Assembly (NCBI RefSeq): GCF_025961835.1
Contig: NZ_JAOQOK010000001.1
Location: 2,852,001-2,916,000 of the forward strand
Direction of reading: 5' to 3'
DNA: 64,000 nt
Source of the DNA: Sphingobium sp. B2D3C
GTDB lineage: Bacteria > Pseudomonadota > Alphaproteobacteria > Sphingomonadales > Sphingomonadaceae
Shown: positions 39,225 through 47,898 of the stretch, one piece after another
Layout of the letters: every line of letters begins with the position of its first letter
Numbering within the stretch: position 1 is the first letter of the stretch
The notes under the pieces: model-generated
What the model was told of the DNA's origin: nothing
The model's input: the letters and a program-made list of their open reading frames with translations, nothing else
Database searches by the model: none
Translations under genes and position numbers: made by a program

Positions 39225-40319
39225 CTATTCCTCCGTGGTAATCAACACCGCTTCGCCGACCACCAGAAAGAGCAGGAACGGCGCCCAGGCCGCCAGCATC
39301 GGGGGGTACACCCCCAGATTGCCCATGGAGAGCGCGAAATTATCGGCCACGAAGAAGGCGAAGCCCAACGCCATGCCGATCACCGCGCGCACGAACAGCT
39401 TGCCGGAGCGTGCAATACCAAAAGCGGCGACAGAGCCCAGCAACGGCATGAGCAATGCCGACAATGGCCCGCTGATCTTATGCCAGAGCGACCCTTCGAG
39501 CGATGCAACCGGGCGCCCCGCCTCGCGCAAGGTATCGATCGCCTCGCTCAGGTCGGCAAAGGACATGGCATCGGGATCGACCGAGGACAGCGTGAACTGG
39601 TCCGGCGTGACCCCCTTGCCGACCACCATCCGGTCGACATGGCGGCTGACCCCGCGCACGACGTCGAACACGCGGATATCCTCAAGCAGCCAGCCATCCG
39701 GGGTAAAGCGCCCGTGCTTGGCATAGACGATCGAGATCAGGGCATTGTTATGCCGGTCATAGACGTTCACGTCCTGCAGCCGCACGGCATTGCCGCGACC
39801 AGTGATCGTCCCGGCCCGGATGAGGTCATCCTCGTGCCGCACCCAGACGTTGCCCTTGACCCCCGGGTCCGAAGGGATGGGGCCGAACTTCGCGGCCTCC
39901 CAGGCAGTGAGCGTCGCGGTGGCGCGCACGACCACGCGTTCGTTGAACACATAGCTGATCGCCGCCACGGCAAGACTGGCCAATATGAGCGGCGCGAGAA
40001 TCTGGTGGGCCGAGAGCCCGCCGGACTTCATCGCCACCACCTCGCTATTGGCATTGAGCGTCGCCAGCGTGATCAGCGTGCCGAGCAGCACCGAAAAGGG
40101 CAGAAAGCGCGAGATGATCTGCGGCGCGCGCAGACTGACATATTGCCACAGCTGCGCATCGCCATTGCCGGGATAGGCCAGCACCTTGCCGGCCTCGCTC
40201 AGCAGATCGAGCATCTGCAGGATCAGCACCAGCATCGCCAGCATCGCCAGGCAACGCAGCAGGAAGGTCTTGCCCAGATACAGCGCCAGCGCGCGGGAAG
40301 GGAAGAAGTTGAGCAGCAT
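39225..40319 (-). CDS. lptG: LptG-type lipid-export permease subunit
   Basis: 364 aa, YjgP/YjgQ family. Three membrane helices at each end flank a periplasmic beta-jellyroll. N-terminus LYLGKTFLLRCLAMLAMLVLILQMLDLL and C-terminal GMALGFAFFVADNFALSMGN are typical. In lipopolysaccharide makers LptFG with LptB2 pulls the lipid out of the inner membrane. Here it follows lptF by 3 nt and lies downstream of sphingolipid genes, so glycosphingolipid is the more likely cargo (inference). Confidence 0.9.
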   Translation of the reverse strand: MLLNFFPSRALALYLGKTFLLRCLAMLAMLVLILQMLDLLSEAGKVLAYPGNGDAQLWQYVSLRAPQIISRFLPFSVLLGTLITLATLNANSEVVAMKSGGLSAHQILAPLILASLAVAAISYVFNERVVVRATATLTAWEAAKFGPIPSDPGVKGNVWVRHEDDLIRAGTITGRGNAVRLQDVNVYDRHNNALISIVYAKHGRFTPDGWLLEDIRVFDVVRGVSRHVDRMVVGKGVTPDQFTLSSVDPDAMSFADLSEAIDTLREAGRPVASLEGSLWHKISGPLSALLMPLLGSVAAFGIARSGKLFVRAVIGMALGFAFFVADNFALSMGNLGVYPPMLAAWAPFLLFLVVGEAVLITTEE

Positions 40320-40322
40320 GGC

Positions 40323-41534
40323 CTATCCCCGATGTGCCTTGCGGTAACGCCGGTCGCCGAACCATTTGAGCAGCGACTTGAACAGGCCGAGCAGCTTGGC
40401 GAACTGACGATCCAGCGCACCGATCGGCTGGCCGCCGGGCACATAGGCGGTCTGATAATAGAGCCAGGCGATGATCCCGGCGAAAATGAGGAACGGGCCC
40501 CACAGGCCCAGGAACGGATCGATCCGGCCCAGTGCGCCCAGCGACTGCATCGTCTGGTTGATCTTGTGATAGGTGACGATGAAGACGATCGACAGGAAGA
40601 CGCCGAGCGCGGAGGTCGAGCGTTTCGGCGGGATCGCGAAGGCAATCGCCGCGAGCGGCAGCAACATCATCATCGCCACTTCCACGACGCGGAAATTGAA
40701 GTTCGACCAGGCCTGCGCCCGGCCCAGCGCCGTATCGCGGGTGAGGCCGGCGCGGAACAGCTCCGGCAGGCTCAGCTCCACATCGCCATCGCCCCGCGTG
40801 CGGAACTCCTCGATCTTCGGCAGCGAGATCGGCAGATCATGGTTGGAGAAGGAGAGGATGCGCGGTTCGGTGAAGCTGGGCGAATTATGCACCAGCACGC
40901 CATCGGTAAGGCGCATGATGATCGTATCGGGATCGTCGGTGGCGAGGAACTGGCCCCGCGCGGCCGTGACCGCCAGCGACTGGCCGCCGTCACTGTCCAT
41001 GCGGGCGAAGATGCCGCTCAGCTTCTTGCCTTCGTCCTCGCTCTCCTCGATGCGGATGGTGATGCCGTCGCCCAGCTTGGTGAACTCGCCGACCTTGATG
41101 GACGCGCCCAGCGCGCCCGAGCGCAGCTCGAACCGCAGCCGCTCATAGGCATATTTGCTGTCCGGCTGGATGAAGCCGACAATGGTCAGGTTCAGGATCG
41201 CCAGCGCGATGGCGTACATATACGGCACCTTGAGCAGGCGCGTATAGGAAAGGCCGACGCCGCGCAGAATATCCAGCTCGGAGGACAGAGCCAGCTTGCG
41301 GAAGGCGAGCAGGATGCCAAGCATCAGGCCGATGGGAATGCCAAGGCCGAGATATTCGGGCAGGAGATTGGCGAGCATCCGCCACACCACGCTCACCGGA
41401 CCGCCTTCGGTCGCGACGAACACGAACAGCCGCTGCATCCGGTCCAGCACCAGAAGCATCGCCGCAACGATGAGGCTTGCGAAAAGCGGGACCGCGATCA
41501 GCCTCGCCATGTAGCGGTCCAGAGCGGTCAGCAT
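40323..41534 (-). CDS. lptF: LptF-type lipid-export permease subunit
   Basis: 403 aa. Same architecture as LptG: N-terminal helices (RYMARLIAVPLFASLIVAAMLLVLD and a LGLGIPIGLMLGILLAFRKLALSSELDILRG coupling region), a periplasmic beta domain in the middle, and C-terminal helices. ATG start at 41534. It is separated from the spt stop by 212 nt that contain no gene, so it may be in the same transcript or have its own promoter. Confidence 0.9.
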   Translation of the reverse strand: MLTALDRYMARLIAVPLFASLIVAAMLLVLDRMQRLFVFVATEGGPVSVVWRMLANLLPEYLGLGIPIGLMLGILLAFRKLALSSELDILRGVGLSYTRLLKVPYMYAIALAILNLTIVGFIQPDSKYAYERLRFELRSGALGASIKVGEFTKLGDGITIRIEESEDEGKKLSGIFARMDSDGGQSLAVTAARGQFLATDDPDTIIMRLTDGVLVHNSPSFTEPRILSFSNHDLPISLPKIEEFRTRGDGDVELSLPELFRAGLTRDTALGRAQAWSNFNFRVVEVAMMMLLPLAAIAFAIPPKRSTSALGVFLSIVFIVTYHKINQTMQSLGALGRIDPFLGLWGPFLIFAGIIAWLYYQTAYVPGGQPIGALDRQFAKLLGLFKSLLKWFGDRRYRKAHRG

Positions 41535-41746
41535 GAGAGTCCGCAGGTTCCTTGAGCCGGTTCAGGTGGCCCGGCCGGAAGGTCCGGACACGGCAAGGCC
41601 GTAAGCGGGATGCGCCCGCGCCGCAACCTTAGAGTGTATGGACGCCCGCCAGATCATAGCGCCACGCGCCAGCCGGAGCCGGGAAGGCGCCCGGTCGTGC
41701 GACCAACGGACGGCTTGACCGAGCCGTGACAGGCCCGGTCGTTCGA

Positions 41747-43006
41747 TCAGCCAGCGATGGCGCCCGTCATCCGGCCCGCGGTCGCGAACATCTCGAGAAT
41801 CTGGCCGACCTGCTCGCTCGAATGCTCGGCACAGAGCGAGCAGCGCAGCAGGAAGGTGCCGGCCGGTGTCGCGGGCGGACGGGCCATGTTCACATACAGC
41901 CCTAGCTCCAGCAGCGCCTGCCACATCGCCACGGCCTGCGTCTGGTCGGTAAGGATGACGGCGATGATCGCCGATTGCGGCGTCTTGGTGCCGAGCGTGA
42001 AGCCGAGATCGATCAGCCCCTTGTGCAGGCGGCGGCTGTTCTCCCACAGATGCGCGCGCTTCTCGCCGGCGTTCATCAGCTTGCGGATCGAGGTCGCGGC
42101 GGTGGCGACGACGCTCGGCGGCAGCGAGGCGGTGAACACATAAGGCCGGCAGACGAGGCGCATCACATCGAACTTGGGATGATCCGAGACGCAGAAGCCG
42201 CCGACCGTGCCGACCGATTTGGAGAAGGTGCCGACGACGAAATCGATCTCCTTCTCGACGCCCTGCTCCTCATAGACGCCACGGCCATTGGGGCCGAAGA
42301 AGCCCATGCCATGCGCTTCATCGACGAGAATCATGCAATTGGGGTGCTTGCGGATCGCGGCAACCATGTCCGGCAGCGGCGCCACGTCGCCGAGCATCGA
42401 ATAGACGCCTTCCAGCACGACCAGCTTGAGCGCATCGGCCGGCAGGCGCCCGAGGCGCTTGTCCAGATCCTCGACGCTGTTGTGGCGGAAGCGCACGATC
42501 TCGGCATTGCCGAGCGCGCAGCCATCATAGATGCTGGCATGGCTGTCGGCATCCAGCACGATGTAATCGCCCTTGCCCGCCAGCGTGGAGATCATGCCGA
42601 GATTGGCCTGATAGCCGGTCGAGAACACCATGGCGTGCTTGGTGCCATAGAAGTCCTTGAGCGCATCCTCGCAGGCCTTGTGGGTCTGGTAGGTGCCGTT
42701 GAGCACGCGGCTGCCGGTGGTGCCCGATCCGAACTCGTCGAGCGCCTTCTTGCCCGCCGCGACCACGTCCGGGTCGAAGGTCATGCCCATATAATTATAG
42801 GTGCCGAGCAGGATCGTCTCCTTGCCCTTGATCACCGCAAGCGTGGGCGACTTCACTTCGTCCATCACGATGGCGAAGGGATCGCGCACGCCGGTCGCCA
42901 GCAGCGCCTCGCGCTCGGCGATCAGGGGATCGAACTTGGAGAACAGGTCCTTGTCGGCCTCCGCCACGCGCATGGTGGTTTCCGCCCCGTCGATCACGCT
43001 CGCCAT
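41747..43006 (-). CDS. spt: Serine palmitoyltransferase
   Basis: PLP enzyme that condenses serine with palmitoyl thioester to 3-ketodihydrosphingosine, the first step of sphingolipid synthesis. 419 aa, soluble, like the Sphingomonas paucimobilis enzyme. PLP Lys263 lies in FVVGTFSKSVGTVGGF; DADSHASIYDGC, VDEAHGMGFFGPNGRG and ARPPATPAGTFLLRCS are alpha-oxoamine synthase and SPT signatures. It starts 4 nt after the acp stop, behind GGAGGG. Confidence 0.97.
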   Translation of the reverse strand: MASVIDGAETTMRVAEADKDLFSKFDPLIAEREALLATGVRDPFAIVMDEVKSPTLAVIKGKETILLGTYNYMGMTFDPDVVAAGKKALDEFGSGTTGSRVLNGTYQTHKACEDALKDFYGTKHAMVFSTGYQANLGMISTLAGKGDYIVLDADSHASIYDGCALGNAEIVRFRHNSVEDLDKRLGRLPADALKLVVLEGVYSMLGDVAPLPDMVAAIRKHPNCMILVDEAHGMGFFGPNGRGVYEEQGVEKEIDFVVGTFSKSVGTVGGFCVSDHPKFDVMRLVCRPYVFTASLPPSVVATAATSIRKLMNAGEKRAHLWENSRRLHKGLIDLGFTLGTKTPQSAIIAVILTDQTQAVAMWQALLELGLYVNMARPPATPAGTFLLRCSLCAEHSSEQVGQILEMFATAGRMTGAIAG

Positions 43007-43010
43007 GGCT

Positions 43011-43259
43011 TCAGCCCTCCGCCTTCAGCTTCATCACCGCATCGACGAGCTGGCCGACCGTCTCGATCTCCGCCTGCATGTTCATGGTGATGATGATCTC
43101 GAACTCGTCCTCGATCGCGGCGACGAAATCCATGACGGTGAGGCTGTCCCACTCCAGGTCGCCGGCGAAGGTGGTGCTGTCGCTCAAGGCGACGCCCTTC
43201 TTGTTGAAGGGTTCGATCTGCGCTGCGATCTGCGCGTAGACGTCCTGACGGTCCGACAT
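43011..43259 (-). CDS. Acyl carrier protein dedicated to sphingolipid synthesis
   Basis: 82 aa, acidic four-helix carrier. The phosphopantetheine Ser is in LEWDSLTVMDF, and EIETVGQLVDAVMKLKAEG closes the fold. ATG at 43259 (MSDRQDVYAQI) chosen over an upstream Met that adds a basic tail atypical for ACP. Its position immediately before spt suggests it carries the acyl donor; AcpR-like proteins in other sphingolipid bacteria are precedent. Confidence 0.9.
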   Translation of the reverse strand: MSDRQDVYAQIAAQIEPFNKKGVALSDSTTFAGDLEWDSLTVMDFVAAIEDEFEIIITMNMQAEIETVGQLVDAVMKLKAEG

Positions 43260-43360
43260 GGCTGCGACTTTCTTTCCGTAATAGCCCAATAAGGCCCTGT
43301 TGCGAGCCGAATGCCCGCTTCGCCCTGCCTATGGCAAGCGAATAAGGCGGGATTCGGGCA

Positions 43361-44284
43361 TCAGCGCGGCAGCAGGCCCTTGTCGCGATAGGCCTGCGCG
43401 GTCATGGCAAGGCCCGCCTCGGCGGCGATGGTCGGGCGCCAGAGATCGGCTGGCGGATGCAATGCTGCCTTCGACACCCAGTCGGCATGGCAGAAATAAG
43501 CGGCGCGGTCGGGCGTCAGCCGCGCCTTGTCGCCGCGCAGCAGCCGGTCGATACGGGCGCCGAGGCGGACCAGGGCGGACGGCATGGAAATCGTCCGCAC
43601 CGAGGCACGCCCCACGGCGCGGCCAATGGCCCGGGCAAAATCGACATGGCTCCAGCCTTCAGGCGTGCCATCGTCCACTTCATAGACTTTGCCCTGCGTT
43701 TCGCCGCCCTGCCGCGTGCCCAGCCGCACCAGCAGATCGGCCAGATCATCGACATGGATGGCCGAGAGGCGCCCACCGGGCGGGAGCAGCACAAAGCCGC
43801 GCGTCGCCATCTGGAACAGCTCCAGCAGCTCGGCATCGCCCGGACCGTAGATCGCGGGCGGGCGGATCATCGTCCAGTCGAGCGCGCTGGCCTGCACATG
43901 CCGCTCGGCTTCCGCCTTCGACCATCCGTAATCGGAGAGCCCCGGCTCGCGCGCCGCGAGGCTGGAGACATGCACGAGCCGCACCACGCCCGCACGCTGC
44001 ATGGCGGCGATAACGGCAGCGGTGCCGGTGGCATTGCCCGCCTCGAACCCGGCACGGGTCGGTGCATTGACTACGCCGGCAATGTGCATGACGGCATCCG
44101 CGCCGGCGACCAGCGCATCGAGCGCAGCGTCATCCTCCAGCGAGCCGGCAATCCAGCTCACGCCCTCGCGCGGCGGCTGGGGGCGGCGGGTCAGCGCGCG
44201 CACGGCATGGCCGGCGGCCAGCGCCCTTTCCACCGTCGCCTTGCCGACAAAGCCGGTGGCGCCGGTGAGGGCAAGCGTGCTCAG
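43361..44284 (-). CDS. cerR: NAD-dependent epimerase/dehydratase, probable ceramide reductase (CerR-like), CTG start proposed
   Basis: About 307 aa extended SDR. The first standard start codon in frame (GTG, 44233) would delete the nucleotide-binding strand. Extending upstream gives STLALTGATGFVGKATVERA with an intact GxxGxxG, open to a CTG at 44284 that overlaps the proB stop as CTGA. Further features are VVRLVHVSSLAA, the catalytic YGWSK and RPPAIYGPGD. In Caulobacter an SDR next to spt (CerR) reduces the ceramide keto group; the same role here is inferred from family and context. Confidence 0.78.
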   Translation of the reverse strand: MSTLALTGATGFVGKATVERALAAGHAVRALTRRPQPPREGVSWIAGSLEDDAALDALVAGADAVMHIAGVVNAPTRAGFEAGNATGTAAVIAAMQRAGVVRLVHVSSLAAREPGLSDYGWSKAEAERHVQASALDWTMIRPPAIYGPGDAELLELFQMATRGFVLLPPGGRLSAIHVDDLADLLVRLGTRQGGETQGKVYEVDDGTPEGWSHVDFARAIGRAVGRASVRTISMPSALVRLGARIDRLLRGDKARLTPDRAAYFCHADWVSKAALHPPADLWRPTIAAEAGLAMTAQAYRDKGLLPR

Positions 44285-45411
44285 AGCAGCACCATATAGC
44301 TGCGGTGGACCATCGCGGCGCGCGGGGTGCCGCCGAGCAGGCCGGCGACCTCAGCGCTGCGCTTGCCGATGATCCGCTCGGCATCCTGGCTGTCATATTG
44401 CGCGAGGCCGCGCGCGATCACAGCGCCATCCGGCCCGACGATGTCGATCACGTCGCCGCGCGCATAGCTGCCATTGGTGGCGGTGACGCCGGCCGGCAGC
44501 AGGCTGCGGCCCTTGCGCAGGGCTTCCGTCGCGCCGGCATCGACGCTGAGCTTGCCCTTGACGGTGAGGCGCCCGGCCAGCCAGCCCTTGCGCCCGCCGC
44601 GTTTGGCCGAGGCGCGGAACAATGTGCCGCGTCCGCTGCTCTGCCAATGGCCGAGCGGCGCATCGACGCGGCCGGAAATGATCGCCAGATGTGCACCCGC
44701 GCCGGTGGCGATCTGCGCAGCCTGCAGCTTGGAGATCATGCCGCCCGATCCCATGCCCGAGGCGCTGTTGCCATCGCCCATGGCCAGAACGGCGGCATCG
44801 ATCTTCTCCACCAGCGGGATCAATGTGGCATCGGGATTGCTGTGGGGGTTCGCCGTGTAGAGCCCGTCGATATCCGAGAGCAGCACCACCGCATCTGCGC
44901 CCGCAGCCTGGCCAATGCGCGCGGCCAGCCGGTCATTGTCGCCAAAACGGATTTCCTCGGTGGCGACGCTGTCATTCTCATTGACCACCGGCACCACGCC
45001 GAGGCCCGCGAGCCGGTCCAGCGTGGCGGAGGCATTGAGGTAACGGCGGCGATCCTCAAGGTCGCCCAGCGTCACCAGCATCTGCGCGGCGGGAATATCG
45101 TGCCCGGCAAGCAGGTCGGCCCAGACCTGGCTGAGCGCGATCTGGCCGACGGCGGCCGCAGCCTGCGCATCCTCCAGCGTCGCCCGCCCCCCCTTGGCGA
45201 GGCACAGACGGCGCGCGCCGAGCGCAATCGCGCCGGAAGACACGACGATGATCTCCTGCCCATCCGCGCGGCGGGCGGCGATCTCGTCGACAAGGCTGGT
45301 GAGCCAGTCGCGCCGCACGGAGCCGTCCGGGGCGACGAGCAGCGCCGAGCCGACCTTGATGACAATGCGCCGAACGGCGGCGGGCGGGAAACCGGTGAGG
45401 GCGTCAGTCAT
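44281..45411 (-). CDS. proB: Glutamate 5-kinase
   Basis: First enzyme of proline synthesis: ATP-dependent phosphorylation of glutamate. About 376 aa: amino-acid kinase domain (RRIVIKVGSALLV, VSSGAIALGARRL, NENDSVATEEIRFGDNDRL, GTGGMxSK-like GSGGMISKLQAA) plus C-terminal PUA domain (VDAGATEALRKGRSLLPAGV). I take the ATG at 45411 rather than the TTG five codons earlier. The stop touches the start of the CerR-like gene. Confidence 0.95.
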   Translation of the reverse strand: MTDALTGFPPAAVRRIVIKVGSALLVAPDGSVRRDWLTSLVDEIAARRADGQEIIVVSSGAIALGARRLCLAKGGRATLEDAQAAAAVGQIALSQVWADLLAGHDIPAAQMLVTLGDLEDRRRYLNASATLDRLAGLGVVPVVNENDSVATEEIRFGDNDRLAARIGQAAGADAVVLLSDIDGLYTANPHSNPDATLIPLVEKIDAAVLAMGDGNSASGMGSGGMISKLQAAQIATGAGAHLAIISGRVDAPLGHWQSSGRGTLFRASAKRGGRKGWLAGRLTVKGKLSVDAGATEALRKGRSLLPAGVTATNGSYARGDVIDIVGPDGAVIARGLAQYDSQDAERIIGKRSAEVAGLLGGTPRAAMVHRSYMVLL

Positions 45412-45458
45412 GATGGGTATCCCCAACGCACTCTTCTCTCATGCCCAGAACAAACCCA

Positions 45459-45532
45459 CCGTTCGTGTCGAGCGAAGTCGAGACACGCGAGGACAGTGCC
45501 AGCCGTGTCTCGACTTCGCTCGACACGAACGG
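45459..45532. repeat. Dispersed palindromic repeat, family A, copy 2
   Basis: Ends CCGTTCGTGTCGAGCGAAGTC and its reverse complement, forming a long inverted repeat around a short centre. It shares its outer arms with copies at 38941-39060 and 62161-62284 but lacks their internal hairpins. Lies in the obgE-proB gap. Confidence 0.85.
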
Positions 45533-45552
45533 CGCGGGGGACAGGGGAAAAG

Positions 45553-45663
45553 CCCCTCCTCTTCAGAGGAGGGGTTGGGGTGGTGCTGAACGATGGGGCG
45601 TGAGCGCCGCGCAGTCGACACCGGCGCATCATCACCCCCGCCCCCTCCTCTAAAGAGGAGGGG
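45553..45663. repeat. Paired family B palindromes between obgE and proB
   Basis: Two hairpins, CCCCTCCTC-TTCA-GAGGAGGGG (45553-45574) and CCCCTCCTC-TAAA-GAGGAGGGG (45642-45663), flank a 67-nt core. The flanking TTGGGGTGGTG and CATCATCACCCCCG are also roughly complementary, so the whole block is an imperfect inverted repeat, like a small REP doublet or MITE. Confidence 0.75.
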
Positions 45664-45673
45664 AGATACATCC

Positions 45674-46744
45674 TCAAATGGGGGACCATGGCTTGTCCTC
45701 CACCTCACCTTCCTGCGCGGCCTTCTCCTCGGCCTCGGCGCGGTGAACCTCGCCCAGCATGGGCAGCACGGCATCGAGCAGCGCCTCCATGCCCTCGCCG
45801 GTCGCGCCGGAGATGATGAACGCCTTGCCCGCGCCCGCCTTCTTCAGGTCCTTGGCGACATCTTCCATCAGCTCCTGCCCAAGCAGATCGCCCTTGTTGA
45901 GCGCGAGAAGCTGCGGCTTGTCCTCCAGCCCCTCGCCATAATTCTCCAGCTCGGTCTGCACGATGCGCCAGGCCTCGACCGGATCGTCCCCGGTCGCGTC
46001 GATGAGGTGGATGAGCACCCGGCAGCGCTCGATATGCCCGAGGAACCGGTCGCCAATGCCAGCGCCCTCCGAGGCACCCTCGATCAGCCCCGGAATATCG
46101 GCCAGCACGAACTCCCGCCCCTTGTGCAGCACCACGCCGAGCTGCGGCTTGGTCGTGGTGAACGGATAGGCGCCGACCTTGGCCTTGGTGTTGGTCACCT
46201 GATTGATGAAGGTCGACTTGCCGGCGTTCGGCAGCCCCACCAGCCCCACATCAGCCAGCAGCTTGAGGCGCAGCCACACCCAGCGCTCCTCGCCCGGCCA
46301 ACCGGTGCCGTGCTGGCGCGGCGCGCGATTCGTGCTGGTCTTGAAGCTGGCATTGCCGCGCCCGCCATCGCCGCCGCGCAGCAGGACGATCCGCTGGCCG
46401 GGCTCGGTGAAGTCGGCCAGCACCTCGCTATAGCCTTCTTCATCCGGCTCGGAGATGACCTGCGTGCCCACCGGCACCTTGATGACGAGATCATCGCCGC
46501 CCGCACCGGTGCGGTCGCCACCCTCGCCATGGCCGCCGCGCGGCGCCTTGAAATGCTGGGTGTAGCGGAAGTCGATGAGCGTGTTGAGGCCGGGCACCGC
46601 CTCGAAGATGATGTCGCCACCCTTGCCGCCATTGCCGCCATTGGGGCCGCCATATTGAATATATTTCTCGCGCCGGAAGCTGACCGCTCCCGGCCCGCCC
46701 GCACCCGAGCGAATGAAAATCTTGGCCTGATCTAGGAAATGCAT
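45674..46744 (-). CDS. obgE: Obg family GTPase
   Basis: 356 aa ribosome-associated GTPase. The glycine-rich Obg fold comes first (FIRSGAGGPGAVSFRREKY, GGPNGGNGGKGGD). The G domain follows with GLPNAGKSTFINQ, FTTTKPQLG, DIPGLIEGASEGAGIG and NKGD (as LALNKGDLL). In other bacteria obgE follows rplU-rpmA; here those genes are 2 kb away on the same strand with corA and a GNAT gene between. Confidence 0.96.
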   Translation of the reverse strand: MHFLDQAKIFIRSGAGGPGAVSFRREKYIQYGGPNGGNGGKGGDIIFEAVPGLNTLIDFRYTQHFKAPRGGHGEGGDRTGAGGDDLVIKVPVGTQVISEPDEEGYSEVLADFTEPGQRIVLLRGGDGGRGNASFKTSTNRAPRQHGTGWPGEERWVWLRLKLLADVGLVGLPNAGKSTFINQVTNTKAKVGAYPFTTTKPQLGVVLHKGREFVLADIPGLIEGASEGAGIGDRFLGHIERCRVLIHLIDATGDDPVEAWRIVQTELENYGEGLEDKPQLLALNKGDLLGQELMEDVAKDLKKAGAGKAFIISGATGEGMEALLDAVLPMLGEVHRAEAEEKAAQEGEVEDKPWSPI

Positions 46745-46869
46745 CGGCCGCCCATAAGGCCTTTGCCCGCAAAGGTGAAGCGCGGCCTCATAAGGTCCGG
46801 CCTTCCCATGCTTCCATTTCTCCGGCGAGGCGTTACCTCAGCCGGGTTCGACTGGTGAAAGGCACGCGC

Positions 46870-47838
46870 GTGACCGTCATAGCAGCACGGCGATATCGCA
46901 ATGGCAAGGTTGTGGGGGATGTCGACATCCACTGCCCCCGCCATGACCGGCTGCCGGCGGGCGAGTTCGTCTGGATCGGCCTGCATGAGCCGGATGCCGA
47001 AGAACTGGCTCAGGTCGGCACCTGTTTCGGCCTGCACCCGCTCGCGCAGGAAGACGCGCGCAAGGGCAAGCAATTGCCCAAGCTCGAGCTGTATGGCGAC
47101 CAGCTCTTCCTGATCCTGCGCACGGCGCATCTGGAAGGCGACCTCATCGGCTATGGGGAGACCTCCGTCTTTCTCGGCGCGGACTTCATCGTCACCGTGC
47201 GCCACGGTTCGGCGCGGGCGCATTCGGAGCTGCGCGCCCGGCTGGAGAGCGCGCCCGCCGCCCTGGCCCACGGCCCGGATTATGTGCTGCACGCGATTAT
47301 GGACTTCATCGTCGACGGCTATTTCCCGGTCGTCGATGCGCTGGAGGAACAGGTGCTGGCGATGGAAGCCGCTGCCGGCGAGGCCTTCCTCGACTCAGAC
47401 CAGATCCGCCAGATCTTCGCGACCCGCCGGGAGATCGTCCGCTTCCAGCGCATCCTCGGGGTGATGAGCGATGTTGCCGGGCGCATGGTCAATCATGTCC
47501 AGCCGAATATCGACGAGAACATGCTGCCCTATTTCCGCGACGTGCTGGATCATGTCCGGCGGGTCGAATATCGCGTCGCGGGGCTGCGCGACTATCTGAC
47601 CTCCGTCGCGGAAACGAGCAGCCTGCTCGAACAGCGCCGGCAGGGCGACATCACCCGGATGCTGGCGGCGTGGGCCGCGATTCTGGCCGTGCCCACTGCC
47701 ATTGCCGGCATCTACGGCATGAACTTCAGCAACATGCCCGAATTGCAGTGGCGCTACGGCTATTTCATCGTGCTGGGCGGCATCGCGATCATCTGCGCGC
47801 TGCTGTATCGGCGCTTCCGCAAGCTCGGCTGGCTGTAA
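46870..47838 (+). CDS. CorA-family divalent cation channel
   Basis: 322 aa. Long cytoplasmic N-terminal funnel, then two C-terminal helices with the selectivity motif in IYGMNFSNMPEL. Transports Mg2+ (or Co2+/Ni2+; some homologues export Zn2+). The GTG at 46870 has AAAGG 7 nt upstream and is preferred to a GTG five codons earlier. Divergent from obgE. Confidence 0.92.
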   Translation: MTVIAARRYRNGKVVGDVDIHCPRHDRLPAGEFVWIGLHEPDAEELAQVGTCFGLHPLAQEDARKGKQLPKLELYGDQLFLILRTAHLEGDLIGYGETSVFLGADFIVTVRHGSARAHSELRARLESAPAALAHGPDYVLHAIMDFIVDGYFPVVDALEEQVLAMEAAAGEAFLDSDQIRQIFATRREIVRFQRILGVMSDVAGRMVNHVQPNIDENMLPYFRDVLDHVRRVEYRVAGLRDYLTSVAETSSLLEQRRQGDITRMLAAWAAILAVPTAIAGIYGMNFSNMPELQWRYGYFIVLGGIAIICALLYRRFRKLGWL

Positions 47839-47847
47839 CCGGTCCCT

Positions 47848-47872
47848 GGCCGCGCTCGGCGTGAGCACGGCC
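47848..47872. terminator. Hairpin between convergent corA and GNAT genes
   Basis: GGCCGcGCTC pairs with GAGCaCGGCC (one mismatch) around GGCGT. No U tract, so function as an intrinsic terminator is uncertain; position between two stops supports it. Confidence 0.4.
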
Positions 47873-47898
47873 ACGGACTCGCAAATGGCGCGCGACTC

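Noticed and set aside
41535..41746. Possible small gene between lptF and spt
   Set aside because: Frames here have no start signal or coding-like composition; left as intergenic.
45439..45774. Open frames of about 90-110 residues across the obgE-proB gap
   Set aside because: They translate the palindromic repeats (strings such as VSRLRSTRT) and not a protein gene.
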